Below are positions 1-12,500 of a stretch of DNA of 64,000 bases, one piece after another; the first letter of the stretch is position 1, and the number at the start of each line of letters is the position of its first letter. The DNA comes from Edolisoma coerulescens (Eukaryota; Chordata; Aves; Passeriformes; Campephagidae), in contig VWZW01006244.1 in NCBI GenBank assembly GCA_013397115.1, positions 1,162,210 to 1,226,209 on the forward strand, in the 5' to 3' direction. The notes below the pieces were generated by a model. That model was not told the DNA's origin and ran no database searches. It saw only the letters and a program-made list of their open reading frames with translations. The position numbers and the translations under genes were made by a program.

Positions 1-1580
1 TAATCAAGCTCTTGTGGTTTGGCATTGCGAATTATGAATGGTCAGCACGGACCATTGTGAATGGTCAGCAGCAAATATGACCTTGGCAGTGCTCTTGAGG
101 GTGCTGGAAACACCTCAGGGGAATGAATGCACGGCTTTCTTAATTAGCTAAATAAGGCCCTGGGAGCTGGGTGTTGAAAGCTCTCTTGTTTAATTGCACT
201 CTCACATCATATCTGCTCACCGAGTGAGCCCCACCTGCTTTAGTCATCGAGAACGAGCCAGTGAAGATGGACATTTCCCAGTCACTGGTGGGAATGGGGT
301 AGGAAAGGGCAACGAACTCCCTTCATGAGCAAGCTGCGCCCACATTTCAAGCCCAACCAAGCCGCCGTGACACGGGGTGTAACTTCATATTGCTGGTTTG
401 GGTTTTTTTTCCCTGAATAATTGCTCTTGCTGAGAAACCTAATGGGAGGTGACTGCTGGAAAGGGCAGTGGGCTGGAAGTCACGCTGGGAGGATGCCGTG
501 GTGCACCCAGCCACGCAGAGGAGGAGGGTGAGGGATGGATGTGGAAGATTCCAGCTGGGGTGGGAGCCCAGCAGAGGGCACTTGCTGAATGCACCAGCAC
601 ATGGCCCTGGGCCACAGTTTAATTACAAACCTTGGCATTAGAACCATCTCACCTTCCAGAGTCCACGGTTACTCAGTGTATCGGTTTCATAAACTTGCCT
701 GCCTGCCCTCCGTGACTCAGTTAATAATAATTAAATGATTCTTTAACAATGCTGGGGAGATTTCCAGCTATTTTTCAATATGCATTAATAATGCTTAATG
801 CTGGTGCACTTCCAAAATTCCTGGGGTCTGGGTTGCTGAAATATACCCACATTGATGGGTCTGATTCTCTGTTCCCTTGGGCAGTCATTTACTGGCATTT
901 AAAATGCAAAGTAGGTGTAAGTGAGCAGAGAGTACTGATATTGGTAGGATTTTCTCTTAATGGTGCTCAGGTTTGTGAACCCAGTCCAACAGCCCTTGGT
1001 GCTGCAGAAGGCTTCAGTAGGCTTTGGAGGGCACTGGGCATGGCTGTGCAAGGTGAGAGGCATGGGATGTTATCCAAAACTCCTCCAAAGGCCTCATCTT
1101 GCTGACTCTGTGCAGTTAGGCAAGTGTCTCCTGGGAACAAACAGGCTTCTCTCGTGCTGTGTCCTGCCATGAGGGAAAATGTTCAGATGCAAAATTTCCT
1201 GCAGCAACTGGACCCATCCCTCTCCTCTCCTCTCCTCTCCTCTCCTCTCCTCTCCTCATCTCCAGAACCTAAGAACATAAATTTGGAGAGCAATCCTTAG
1301 AGGGGATCTGTCTTCAGCTGATCTTTGCAAATCCAACCCCACATGGTTGCATTTTTGGGGCAAATACAGACTGTGAGCTGTTAAGATTCAAGAATAAAAA
1401 ATTAAACTCTTAGACTTCTAAAACTGGTGCGTAACAACACAAATGATCACCTGATCCCTGGCATTTTCCAATACCAACTCTACCTGGTGATTTCAGAGGC
1501 AAGATTTAAATACCAGCCCAAAATCTGTTTGAGGAAAAAAGGAGACCATTGGTTTTATGAGAGTGTGTAGAGATAGAGTG
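1..1580. other. Non-coding DNA, left edge
   Basis: No gene recognised. It contains AT-rich unique sequence near 130-230 ('taattagctaaataaggccc') and near 720-800 that could be regulatory, plus the TCTCC microsatellite. The ORFs of 60-120 codons lack any recognisable domain. Confidence 0.7.
1219..1257 (+). repeat. (TCTCC)n pentanucleotide microsatellite
   Basis: About seven to eight perfect copies of TCTCC between unique flanks. Confidence 0.95.
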
Positions 1581-1843
1581 AAGGGGAACGACTTCAGACT
1601 GAAAGGCAGCAGGATTTGATGGGATATTGGGAAGAAATCCTTCCCTGTGAGGGTGGGGAGGCCCTGGCACAGGGTGCCCAGAGAAGCTGTGGTTGCCCCT
1701 GGATCCCTGGAAGTATCCAAGGCCAGGTTGGACAGGGCTTGGAGCACCCTGGGACAGTGGAAGGTGTCCCTGCCCATGGCAGGGGGTGGAACTGGATGAG
1801 CTTTAAAGCCCCTTCAAACCCAAACCATTCTGTGATTTTATGT
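1581..1843 (+). mobile_element. CR1 LINE 3' fragment
   Basis: Typical avian CR1 3' end: a segment resembling the CR1 'aggaagaaattcttccctgtgagggtgg' zone, then 'gccctggcacag', 'ggccaggttggacagggctt', 'ctgcccatggcaggggg' and a terminal 'ccattctgtgattttat'. It is 5'-truncated and non-coding, as most CR1 copies are. Confidence 0.9.
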
Positions 1844-4800
1844 TTTAATGAGTTTTTCTCATTAACTAGTAGATTAATTCCACTCCAAGTCGAAAGCTGA
1901 TGATTTATTTCTAGCCCCAGCTGATCTAGTGAGTCATCTGTTTAATTTTAGATATCTGCTTTAGGAAGGAATTTACACATCTCTGGGGAAGGTTGATGGC
2001 TACACACAAAATCTGCCTAAATACCTGGCTTACTTGTCCATCTGTGCCCACCTGTGGGCACCAAGGCTCAAATCCTCAAAGGAAAAGGTGAATCCAACTT
2101 TTCCACTCACATGGCAACCAACAGGTATGAGAGTTTTACCCACTGCTTTGGGAAACTCCCTGGAAAAGGTTTTAGTCCCTTAAACTGAGGTTAAACCACC
2201 TTTGAATCCCCTCTTGACTCATTTGTTATAGTGATGAGCAACAGCACAAAGTCTTTAAGGACTTGGAAACATCTTCCTTGGAAAGGAATTTGTACCCCAG
2301 ACGACGGTGGTGTTGTGATCTGCTTCTTCAGTAGAGGTGAAGGATCAGCCGCTGCCTGAGCTGGGAAGAAGTCCTTAAGTTTTGGGGCAACATAATCAAA
2401 ATACTCTGGAATTCACGTTGTGCTTCCTGCAGGACAATTTGCCCCTCTGAAGGTTTTCAGATCCTCGGAGCCAGTGGGAATTAAGGATGAGGTTCAGGCT
2501 TCCTGCTTTAGGGTGAGATAAGGTGTACTGATGGTAATATCCAGATCTCCATGGTCCCTCAAAGGAGTCCATGAGGACCAGGAAAAAGCCAGAGGACTTA
2601 ATTTCATGTTTGCACTTGGCCAGATGATGCCTGTACGACGTCTTCTCCACCTTCTGTATGAAAAGTCATTTCTAAATTTGTGAATCCCCTATAAAGGCTG
2701 GAGTGCTCCTCAGGTAAAGGAATATCCCCCTCCAGTCATCTTCCTCCTGGGATGGAAAATACCCAAGGCACCATCTGTAGAACAGGATTAAAAAGAATGG
2801 AAGCAAGGCATAGAAAAACATCTGACTGCTCTCTTCCATGTTTTATTTCCTAAGTTATTTGGCTCTGGGATGGCACAAGCTGGGCTGACAATTTTCTGTG
2901 CCCCAGGCTCTTCAGAGAATTTATTTATTGATGCCAAGAAGCTGCCTGGTGGCACAAGCAGAGGGTCACTCCTCCTACTTGCCAACTCTTGAAATAAATT
3001 TAACAGTGCTTAGTGTAAATTTTACAGGAAATAAAGTGTCTTTCCATGGAAATAAGTGGACTTTGTGTCAGGTCCAGAAGGGTGGCTACATCCTGCTGGG
3101 AACCCAGGAGAGTGAGGGTGGGGTGTGTGCTTAAATACACCTATTTTAAAAGAGAACAGGTGATTCTGCTTCCAAAATGTTTGGTGACAGGTGGATGCCG
3201 TGGTTGGGGCCTGGATACTCGTGTAGCTCCGTTTGGATAAAAAGATGTGGATGTACAATGCCCCTTCCTTGTGGACTTCTATCCTTTGTTCTTTGAAGTG
3301 ACACCTTTGTGCTCTGGGATTCAGGCGTTGGGATCAGCTCCCAAACCACCATCCAAAAGGCCCAATGCTCAGCTGGAACAGCAGCTTCCTGCAGAGGTCA
3401 GTGGAAATGGGCTGAGCTGTATCAGATGGATTGGCTGTAGAGATTTAGGGGGATTAGTCCCTGTTTTCTCAAGGCTGAAGCAGGTAAATAAATGATCCTT
3501 GGGACACACTGCAGAGAACACCCTTCACCTTGATGTCAGCTTTTTAATAGACCCAAGCCTTGGCTTTGCAGGGTTGCACACTGAAGGTGATCTAAAGGAA
3601 TCATCCCTCATTATCAGACTCATCCCATTGTTGAAACAGCTCCAATGGTTCTTGACAATTACAATGCCTAATTTTCCCTCTGAGCATAAATGATATTAAC
3701 GCCAATGACGTGCTCAGCCCTTTTTCCACCTGCAAATGTTTTGGGTAATCATTGCAGGTGCTTCTTTATAAAGTGAAGCAACTGCCTTTAAATATTTCAA
3801 TTATTTTTATTAGATTCCACTGTTTTGCAAACCTCATTGGCTGCTAGCCAGTCCTTAACCTATTCCCCTGTCTTTTAGTGGCTTAATATTGGAGAGGGTT
3901 TGCCTTGCCCTTGGACTGGATGTGTTTGTACAGGTGAGCTGTCTGTTGATAAAAGCAGATGTGCAAACCCCAGATTTCTTGAACGTTTGATCCACCTGAG
4001 TCCCAAAAAAGGACATTTTCTCCCCAGCTGGTAGCCTGATGTATGGGTTACTGTGCAGATGTGAGGGTGTTTGGTGCAGTGAGCTGGGTTTAGGTTTAAA
4101 GGTGTGATTATGGCTTGATCCTAGGGATGTCCTTGGGCTCTCCTGTTTGCTTGAGACTGACTTCATTTAAAGGTGGGATCAGATGCAGCCGACAGCACCA
4201 GTCCCAGCAGAGTGCATTACTTAGGGTCTGTCACCAAGTCTACACCAAAACTGCTGCCATCTCCAGAAAGAACCGTGTGTGGATTGTTTTTGGGGAATTA
4301 GACACCACAAACTACGTAATGGGGTTTCATTACTCTTCCATTTTCCTCTCCTTCCCTATTTTTTCAGAGAAGCATTGCTACCTCAGAAATTTGCCTGGAA
4401 TGTCTTTAACAGAGTTACATTTCCACGTCCTTTTTCTCACAGTAGCCACACTTCCCCCCTTTATTCTGAATCCTCCCTGTTTCTGACGCTGAGCTGTTTC
4501 CCTCCACAGCCACATCCTTTGGAGACAACAGAGGAGTCAAGAAAGACCTAAAACTACCGGTCTTACTGTCTGTGAGGGATGTCTTTTCCTGGTCAGTAGA
4601 TGTAGATGGGTTTGGGGCTGGTTGTATGGCCAGTTCTTACACCCAACACAGCTACAGAAGATTACCATGGCTCTAAGTCAGACCAAATACCTGCTTTGCT
4701 GAGCTCTGCAAGCAGCTCCTGTTCCCTTCCGCTCATCCAACCCTCTCCAAGTGTCACCAGCAGGATGAGATATGGAGCAAGGAAACCCCTCTGCCTCCCT

Positions 4801-6460
4801 GGAGGGTTCCAGTGGCCCGGGGCTTCTGTGCCAGACTGTCCCCAGCCCTGGTGTTTGGGCTCCTGCCTGGCCCATCTGGCCCATCCCAAGTGAGGTGAGA
4901 CAGCCATCGCCTCCCCTTGTTTTGCCAACACTTCCCCCCTTCACCCAGCTGCTAATTGCACTTCACAAGGAGGTGCTTGTAACACCTTTCACCACCTTTA
5001 CCTTCTTGCTGGGAAAATGAGGCACTTTATTGGCCCAGGAACAGACATTCAGACTTCAAAAGAAATCCTGTTTGTCTTTGGAGGAGGGGAGACCCTGGTT
5101 TGGGCTCGGGAAGTGGATGCAGGACTTTTGTTGCAGATTCTGCATGGATCCACCAGGGTGTGGAGAGACTTCTATCAATAGGATTGCTAAATTGTTGCTG
5201 GATTTAGCAAAAACTGAGCTTAAAAAGTTAATGGGGGAAAGGAGGGGTGGCCTGCGTGGTTTAAAATCCCAAAATCCCTGCTGAGAGCCAACACGTTTGG
5301 ATGCATCCCACCAGAGGTGCAGGATTGATTTGCTTCCACATCAGGTTTCTCAGCTACTGGTGTTTGTGCCGGCCAGGTGGAGGGTGGTGCACACAACTGC
5401 TGGTTTTTTTGGTTCACTGGGTTCCCAAATTGTTCAGAGAACCAAAAAACGTCAAAACCATTTTGCCTCGAGATGAGTGGAATGCTGTGCTTGGCTCCAG
5501 AATGGCCCATTTTGTGTTGCTTCTAAGCTCTCCACGGATGATTTTAATTACTTAATGTTTGATTTTGTTTAAAGGCAAGAAACACCTCATGAAAACAAAA
5601 TCAGGGTTTGTTTGCAACTTTTTGAGATGTTCCCCCACCTCCCCGAAAGCCTTTTGTTTAAATCATCATAAATTCTCCCACAAAACCACCTGGGATGAAT
5701 CAAAACTGTGTTGGGTCACTGAGGACTTCTCCCTTTCACAGGTGGGGGAGACAGAAGTGGAGGCTTGATTGGTCATGATGTTGAGGTATTGACCCACTCC
5801 TCACCCCCACAGCATCTGCATCCTCACACCTGGATTATCTCCACTGCTCCAATGGGAGGATGGATAACACAGGATCCACACAGGTCACCTGTCCCTCAGG
5901 TGGGAGCTGAGACCTCCTGTGAGCTCCAGGCTGAGCAGAAAGGCTCTTGGATCAGCTTTGCCTGTCCCTTTCTATGCCTGTATGTCTCTAGCCTGGGACT
6001 GGTTTCCCTGAAAAAGGTGTTTTCTGCCCAATATCCTGGATTCCACCTCTGAAGGGGAGGAATTGTGAAATGGTCAGTGGGAATGAGGATTAATTTGGGA
6101 CGAGCTCTGCACGGCCTCGTTGGAATGAAGGTTGTTCTCCCAGCTGGGAGGTGGGGTGTAGGGATGGTGAATGTGGGGTGACTTTGAGGGTGTGCTGAGC
6201 TGTGGGCACAGATCCAGAGCTGTTCCCATGGGACCTCAGCCGGACACTCATCCCTAGGGAGTCGGGACAACCTCCCTGTGGCAGAGTGACTGCAGGGTTT
6301 TCTGCCTCCATCCCAGGACTCTGATTTCCTACAGAGCTGTGTCAAAGGCATTTGGGCATCTGAAATCCTTAGGCTCCCCTCAAAAAAACCAAAAACAAAA
6401 CCAAAAACCCCTAAATAAAAGAAATCCAGCTTTGGCTTTGTCTGAATTTGCTTGGTTTTC

Positions 6461-6781
6461 CAGAGAAGTGATTGAGGCACCATCCATGGAGGGATTTAAA
6501 AGACATGTAGAAGTGGCACTTGGGGACATGGGTTAGTGGTGGCTTTGGCAGTGCTGGGTTGCTGTTGGGACTCAATGATCTTGGAGGTGTTGGTGATTCT
6601 GTGGTGGAGGAAGTGGAAAGCAGTAACTCAGCTGTTCTCTGACCCCAGTGGTGTCCAGGGCTGGGATCCAGATAAGGGAGATTTCAGCCCCACCTGCTGC
6701 TCGCCCTGGAGGAGCTTGGAGTGATCATGGAACGGCCTTTGGGCATCCTGAAGGTCTTTTCCAGCCTTAATGATTCCACCA
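6461..6781 (+). mobile_element. CR1 LINE 3' fragment, interrupted
   Basis: CR1-like from 'agaagtgattgaggcacc' to 'actcaatgatcttggaggt'. About 145 bases of other sequence follow, and then a second CR1-like end, 'ggtcttttccagccttaatg' (about 6750-6781). The order suggests one copy interrupted by an insertion, or two overlapping decayed copies. Confidence 0.65.
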
Positions 6782-8305
6782 TTAGAGGTCAATATTGGTG
6801 ATTGATTTCCTAGGAAATGGAGCACTTGGCTGCTGGATCTTTCTGGATCTAGAACTTTCAAACATCCCTAAATGAAGGATCCAGATTTTAGGCTCTCACT
6901 TCAAACAAAACTGGAACAGAGCCAGTTTTCCACCTCCATCACCCATAACTGCCTGATGACTGCCTGGAATGGTTATATGGTTCTTTATTTTGAATTAATA
7001 ACGAAATTCAGATCTCATCAATTGGGCAGGTGGATAAGAGCGACATGGGTCTTGCCTTGACATCCACCTGGGAACCACCTCATCCAAGCAGTCTGGAGCA
7101 GAGACTCCCACCACTGGCAGCTCCTCCCCACCCTGCAGCCCTTGGATAAGAGCTGCAGATCTGCAGACGAGCCCAGTAAGCAATGGCAGGTCAAAGACAT
7201 GAACTTGCTATTTCCTGGCTCTGCAGCACCTGGAAATGCACCTTTCTGCCCCATTTTACAGGCACAACTTATGCAATTCACAGTCCAGCCCTAATTTAAT
7301 CATCAGGTGGTTTTTTTTCTTCCTTCATGCCCATCGAAAATTTCCATTTAAATCTAATCAGTTGCTGCATGGGCCCATCGTTTTTGCTTGGAAATGCACA
7401 GGACATGTCCACACAGCTCCACAGCACTGTTCCCCTCCCTACACCCTCTCCACCTCCGCTTCCCACCTCCCCCCTCCCCAAACTATGACTCATCTTAAGG
7501 CAGAAGGTTAATTTAGGTTAATTATCTTCCTGGTTAGCAGTGCATACATGTCCTGAGCAGCAATAAAGGTTTGACACCCCTCCTGCTGCTGCAAATCAAT
7601 TTTCTTCCTCATTTACTGTAAATGGAAACGAGCCAGGTCCTCTGGCATCAAAGTAAACATTTCTCTGCATGAAACTCAACTTGTGAACCTGGTAATTTCA
7701 GATTTGCTTATAACATGCGCATTTGCCAAGGGAGGAAAAAAAAAAAAAGGCAAAGAAAAGCAGCTGTTTGATGTCTCCAAAAACTAGAATTAGCCCTGTA
7801 GATCAAACATCAGTTCTCCTGCTGCTTTAATAATGGAAGGATCCAGTTGCGTTAAGCACGAGGATATCATTACAGCATGCACGGTGCTTACACATAAGCT
7901 AACCCCTAATTCCCCTACTTAGCAGCTAATGCATGTTATTATTATTTACTCCTGCAGTGAGAGGCTCAGCCATGATCCGAGTCCTGCGGGGTGAGGTGCT
8001 CCAAAGGAGAGTCCCTGCCCCGGAGAGCTCCGAGTCTAAATAAGACACAGGAGACAACAAAGGAAGTGTTGCTGCCCCAGGGGCAGGGGAGCAAGAAGGG
8101 ACACGCAAATACCCCAGGGCGAGTTTGCAGCACAAGCAGGAATAAGACGCTTGTGGTTGCAGCCCTAATCGAGCCAGCTGCCACTCCTGGAGGTGGTATC
8201 AGGGAGCTGGAAGTCAGCTCAGCCCCCTGAAAATTAAGTTTTTTGTCTGAGCTGCTCGTTCCAGCTGTGTCTGTGGTCAATGCAGACAGGTCAATGCCTT
8301 TTGTT

Positions 8306-8503
8306 ATGAGTGTTGTGAAACACTGGAACAGGCTGTCCCCAGACGTGGTGGATGTCCCATCCTTGGAAATATTCCAGGCCAGTTTGTACAAGGCCCTGAG
8401 CAACCTGACCTGTTGGAGGTGTCCCTGCCCATGGCAGGGGGTTGGATGAGATGAGGTTTAAGGTCCCTTCCAACCCAAACCATTCTGGGATTGATCTGAT
8501 GAT
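8306..8503 (+). mobile_element. CR1 LINE 3' fragment
   Basis: CR1 signature 'gtgaaacactggaacaggct' through 'ctgcccatggcagggggt' and 'cccttccaacccaaaccatt', ending in degenerate 'tctgatgattt' repeats. It is 5'-truncated. Confidence 0.9.
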
Positions 8504-10079
8504 TTAATGATTCCCTCCATCCGATATAGGGAGGAGTGTCTTCCCACTGATCGCAGAGTCCAGAACCACAGTAATTTGTCCAAAATGAGATTTTACAGCC
8601 CTTTGAGATGCCTTGGAGGACCTACAACAGCCAGAAATATTGACAGCCATGGCACACCCCCCAGAGACTCCAAACTGGTGAGTCTGGCAGATGCCAAGAG
8701 GGATCCAAAGGTGTCTCCACTGAGCAGAACCCTGGATGACCAAACAAGAGCAAACATTTCAGCACAGGAAGTGAATCCCAAACCCAGTTCCCAATCCTAA
8801 GAGCAGGACTGTAGGATACGGGGTATTTATCCCTCAGGGGCAATTGCACCTTTCCATGAGGTGCAGGCAGAAGGTGATGTGAGAAGATGTGAGAGGAGTG
8901 GCGGCCTTGTTAATCAAGGCTGAAATCGCTCCTATGAGCTCCAAGTTCTGTCCAAACACATTCAGCACCACCTTGGCATCATCTTTTGTTCTGTATAGAG
9001 GGAATGGTGGTCCCTGCTTTTCTCCTAGATGCTGATGGAAGCCTCTGCTCGGGTTTAATGAGGTGCTCTGAGAACCTTGAGAGAAAGAGGCTGTAGAAAT
9101 TCAAACAATTCCTGCAAGGCACAACACCAACTAAATATTGCTGCTGTGTGATCATGGACTCAAAACACTGACTGCTCCAGCCTCTGTCTGAGGGGACAAA
9201 TGTCCTCCTCTTGATCTTCTCCCCCATCCATGCTGGAGCCAGAGTAAGATTTCAAATATATTTTTCAGCTGAGTGAGTGTCTCCACCTCTTAGATTAGCA
9301 GGATATGTCAAATGGCCAACTCTGACTCCTCTGACCCCAGTTTTTCTATGAACTTATGTCTCAAGACAGGAAATTTTTGAATATGGCCTGATCAAAACTG
9401 ATCGTGGCATTGTGGAAGCAGCTTAAATTTTATAATAAACAGGGAAAATAGTTTATTGTGGTAAATATTCAAGCTTAGGAAGGAGGGACTCAAGCAATGA
9501 AAAGGGAAATTTGCTTGAAAGGCTTTGAGATGGTTGGATTTGTTTGTAAGTAGTGAATGGTAAAGATCAGTAAGGAGGGGCAATGAAAATCTGAGGGAGG
9601 TAAACCCTGGGCACTCCCAGAGAGGCATCATGGTCTGGTCTGAGGGGGTTTGGCAGCTTTCTGCAGGAACCCGTGCCCTTCCCATCTTGTGGCCCACCAA
9701 GGACGGGATCTTTCCCCCCCACACCTCAAGAGTGGCTCCAGGTAGGTTTCTTACAGAGTTCTGCCTGACCCATGAGCAGATAAAGGGGGGATTAAACTTA
9801 AAATTAACTTTATCTCAAAATGTAAAAATGGAAGACAAGAATTACTGGCATTTGTATTTATGGGTTGTAAACTGTCAGACTTTAAATCTAGAACTGCTCC
9901 AGGATAGCAGGGCAGTTATAACCACAGAATCTTCATTTCATCCCATTTGGGAAGAAAAAAACTCATATCCTTCTGTAATTTCCTTCATCCTATTTATGAC
10001 CTTAATTGAAGGTTCTTAGAGATTGAGATGCAGCACTCTCTTCTCCGAGGAAGGATGTGATGAGTAGACAAAGTGATGT

Positions 10080-10290
10080 CACAGAAACTGAAATTTCTGA
10101 GAGGACAATTAATTGCACAAATCTATAATTCATCATAATGAGTCATATTTCCTCTCTGACAGCAAAAAAGAAAAAAAAAAGAACAAAAAAACAACCCTTT
10201 TGATGCTGTATTGCAGAAATTGAATGACTGTGATAAGAACAAGCCAATTAGGGACATCCTTGAAGGGATGTTATATTTAAAATAGAATTA
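10080..10290. promoter_or_regulatory. Candidate conserved non-coding element
   Basis: Repeat-free AT-rich stretch with 'gacaattaattgcacaaatc' , 'cataatgagtcatatttcct' and 'aagccaattagggacatcct', giving homeodomain-type ATTA sites plus a TGAGTCA-like AP-1 site. Function is inferred only from composition. Confidence 0.25.
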
Positions 10291-10515
10291 ATTTTGCTTA
10301 GAGCGCAGAGACGGAGCAGATTTCTCCAAGTTCCTCCAAGCAGGATTATCTGTGGCTGTAGACATGTTCAGAGCTCCAAGAAGAACACAAAAAATAACTG
10401 TATGGTGTGATTATTTAGGTCAGGAATTGCAATATATTTGATAGGTTCTCATAACTTTACATACAGTTGTTTTTTCTTTCTGAGGACAAAGCTGCTGAGC
10501 CAATGCTGCCCGTGC

Positions 10516-10676
10516 TGGAACAGATTTCCCAGGGAAGTGATCATGGCACCAACCTGACAATTCCAGGAGCATCAGGAACACGGTGGGAGTTTTGGAGCTG
10601 TTCTAGGCAGGGCCAGGAGCTGGATCCAATGATCCTTGTGGGTCCCTTCCAGCTCAGGATATTCTGTGATTCTATG
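10516..10676 (+). mobile_element. CR1-like 3' fragment
   Basis: The left part 'ctggaacagatttcccaggg' and right end 'gggtcccttccagctcagga' followed by 'tattctgtgattctatga' match a CR1 3' terminus. The middle ('agctgttctaggcagggcca') is diverged, suggesting a different CR1 subfamily or an old copy. Confidence 0.75.
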
Positions 10677-12337
10677 ACACTGCAGCCCTGGGTATTTTGT
10701 TGGGATTGAAAATTTTAAAAATCGAAGTTGTTCATTTGGCATGGTGGCTTAATGAAACAATGATTGCTGCAGTAAAAGCTGGAAGAGCTTCAAAACTGAG
10801 TTGGAAAAGAGCAGCATTTCTACTTTGTCATGAATCCACCCCGAACTGACACACTCATACACAACACTATCTCACTTCAGGCCTTCCTGAGCTTTCCCTT
10901 GACTTTCCACCAGAACAAGAATAAAAAACCACACAGGTTGAGTTGAGCCACTCCCTCACCTTGACTGATCTTTACAGATGAACTCCCTCTCCCTTTAGCC
11001 ATGGTTTCTCCTGCTTCTGAAACCCCAAAGTGAGAAATGTTCCTGAGAAATACTGTGTTGGTGTTGGAACACAGGCAGACGGTGGACAAAGGTACCACCC
11101 CTGGCTAAGAGATCCATGAGCCACAGGTGACTGGAAGCTGAGAGGGAATAGGTTTGTGTTGCCATCTTAAACTTTTTTTTATAGCAGCATCTCAGTTCTC
11201 AATGAAATGAAGTCTCCACTGTGCTTGGTTTTGTGCAGGAGCTTAAACTCTGCATTTGTGCATGGGCAAAGGTCTTCAGTCATGTGGACAACTGGAACTA
11301 CCCGGCTGGCATCAAAACCCACTTTTCCCTGAAAACAGTGCAGCTGCATCCAAAGTGCCTCCCTCAGGCTCCCAAACTGAGCCAGCCACTGTTCAGGGTC
11401 GATCAGTGCCAGGGGCCAGGCTAAAAATTCAACCAAACATGAGTAATCCTTAAATCCATGTCTTTTTGTGCTGTTGAAGAGGGGCAGTTTTTACCATAAA
11501 GAGCTCGTGATGAAGGTGATGGAGAGGGGGAGGAAGGACACAGCATTACCCTGAGTACAGCTGGGCCTGGCACAGATACCCCACAAATTGTCAGGGAATT
11601 GTTTTCAGACTCACTAATGGCAACACTGACCACACCATGCAGGTGGAAATAATGAAAATTAGATAAAAACAGCATATTTTGAGTGAATTGCAGTTTCCTT
11701 GGGGGCTCAGAGCGCCAAGAACGAGACTTCAACCAACAAATGCAGCAGCTTGCATATTTTTAATGAAGTTTTCATCATCACAGGACTCAGGAAGATGAGA
11801 CCTGCTCAATGAAAACGTTCACACAAGTCAAACAACTCTGCTACAGTGAAATGGATCCCAAACTTTGTCACTCTGTCTCCTGAGTGTTGCCATCTCTGCT
11901 TCCACATTTCTGGATTTCTGGTCCTCTTTATCCAATGCTCTTTAGGGTTTATCTGCTCAAGCACAACCATCTAAGATAAATCAGATAAATTATTCTCCAG
12001 TGGTGCTTATTCCTCCCTGCTGACCCTGGGAGGGTTCTTGTGTGAGCAGCTCACATCTGAAGGGAGCTGTGATGAATCCCATCCCTGCTGCCTGCACCCT
12101 GCTGGCTTGTGCCAGCTTGAATATCAGACTTGTTCAGCTCTGCATGATTTCATTATTCCCAGGCACCTGGAATCCACAGATCATGATGCTAGGAAATGAA
12201 ATGTATTCCTTAACTCGAGGAATCAGGGTTGGCAGGAGCAGAGCATTGTCTCTCAGGCTATGCCATGTGTGAGCTGGTGGCACCGATGTCCCCTCTGCAC
12301 GTGCAGCAAATCAGGAGATGCAGCTGAGCAATTTTCC

Positions 12338-12353
12338 TTTTTTTTTTTTTTTT
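12338..12353 (+). repeat. T16 homopolymer
   Basis: Uninterrupted run of 16 T, with no CR1 or SINE recognised beside it. Confidence 0.95.
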
Positions 12354-12500
12354 GGCTGAGAAGGCAAGATTTGCTTCAGGATTACTTATGCAAACAGCTT
12401 GCTCTCTGCATGGCTATAAACACTAATTTGGAGACCCACACCAAGCCAAAGGGTTGTTTATGAGATGTTGATGAGGCGGAGGCCAAATAGGTGTTTATGA
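12354..12500. promoter_or_regulatory. Candidate conserved non-coding element
   Basis: Contains an octamer-like 'ttatgcaaacagcttgctct' and two HOX/CDX-like TTTATGAG sites at about 12457 and 12495, in unique sequence just after the T16 run. Enhancer role is speculative. Confidence 0.25.

Larger units (their letters stand above)
1844..10515. other. Non-coding DNA with two CR1 fragments
   Basis: No gene recognised between the CR1 copies. The stretch 7500-7960 is repeat-poor and AT-rich with ATTA-type sites and could be conserved. The longest frame, 195 codons on the minus strand at 5896-6483, has no family features and biased Pro/Thr/Ser composition. Confidence 0.65.

Noticed and set aside
1493..1777. 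Minus-strand 94-codon ORF, and similar frames in other CR1 copies (for example 43395-43673)
   Set aside because: They lie in CR1 3' sequence, which is non-coding in this part of the element.
5896..6483. 195-codon minus-strand ORF
   Set aside because: No recognisable domain, low-complexity Pro/Ser/Thr composition, and overlap with the start of a CR1 fragment. Expected by chance in stop-poor avian DNA.
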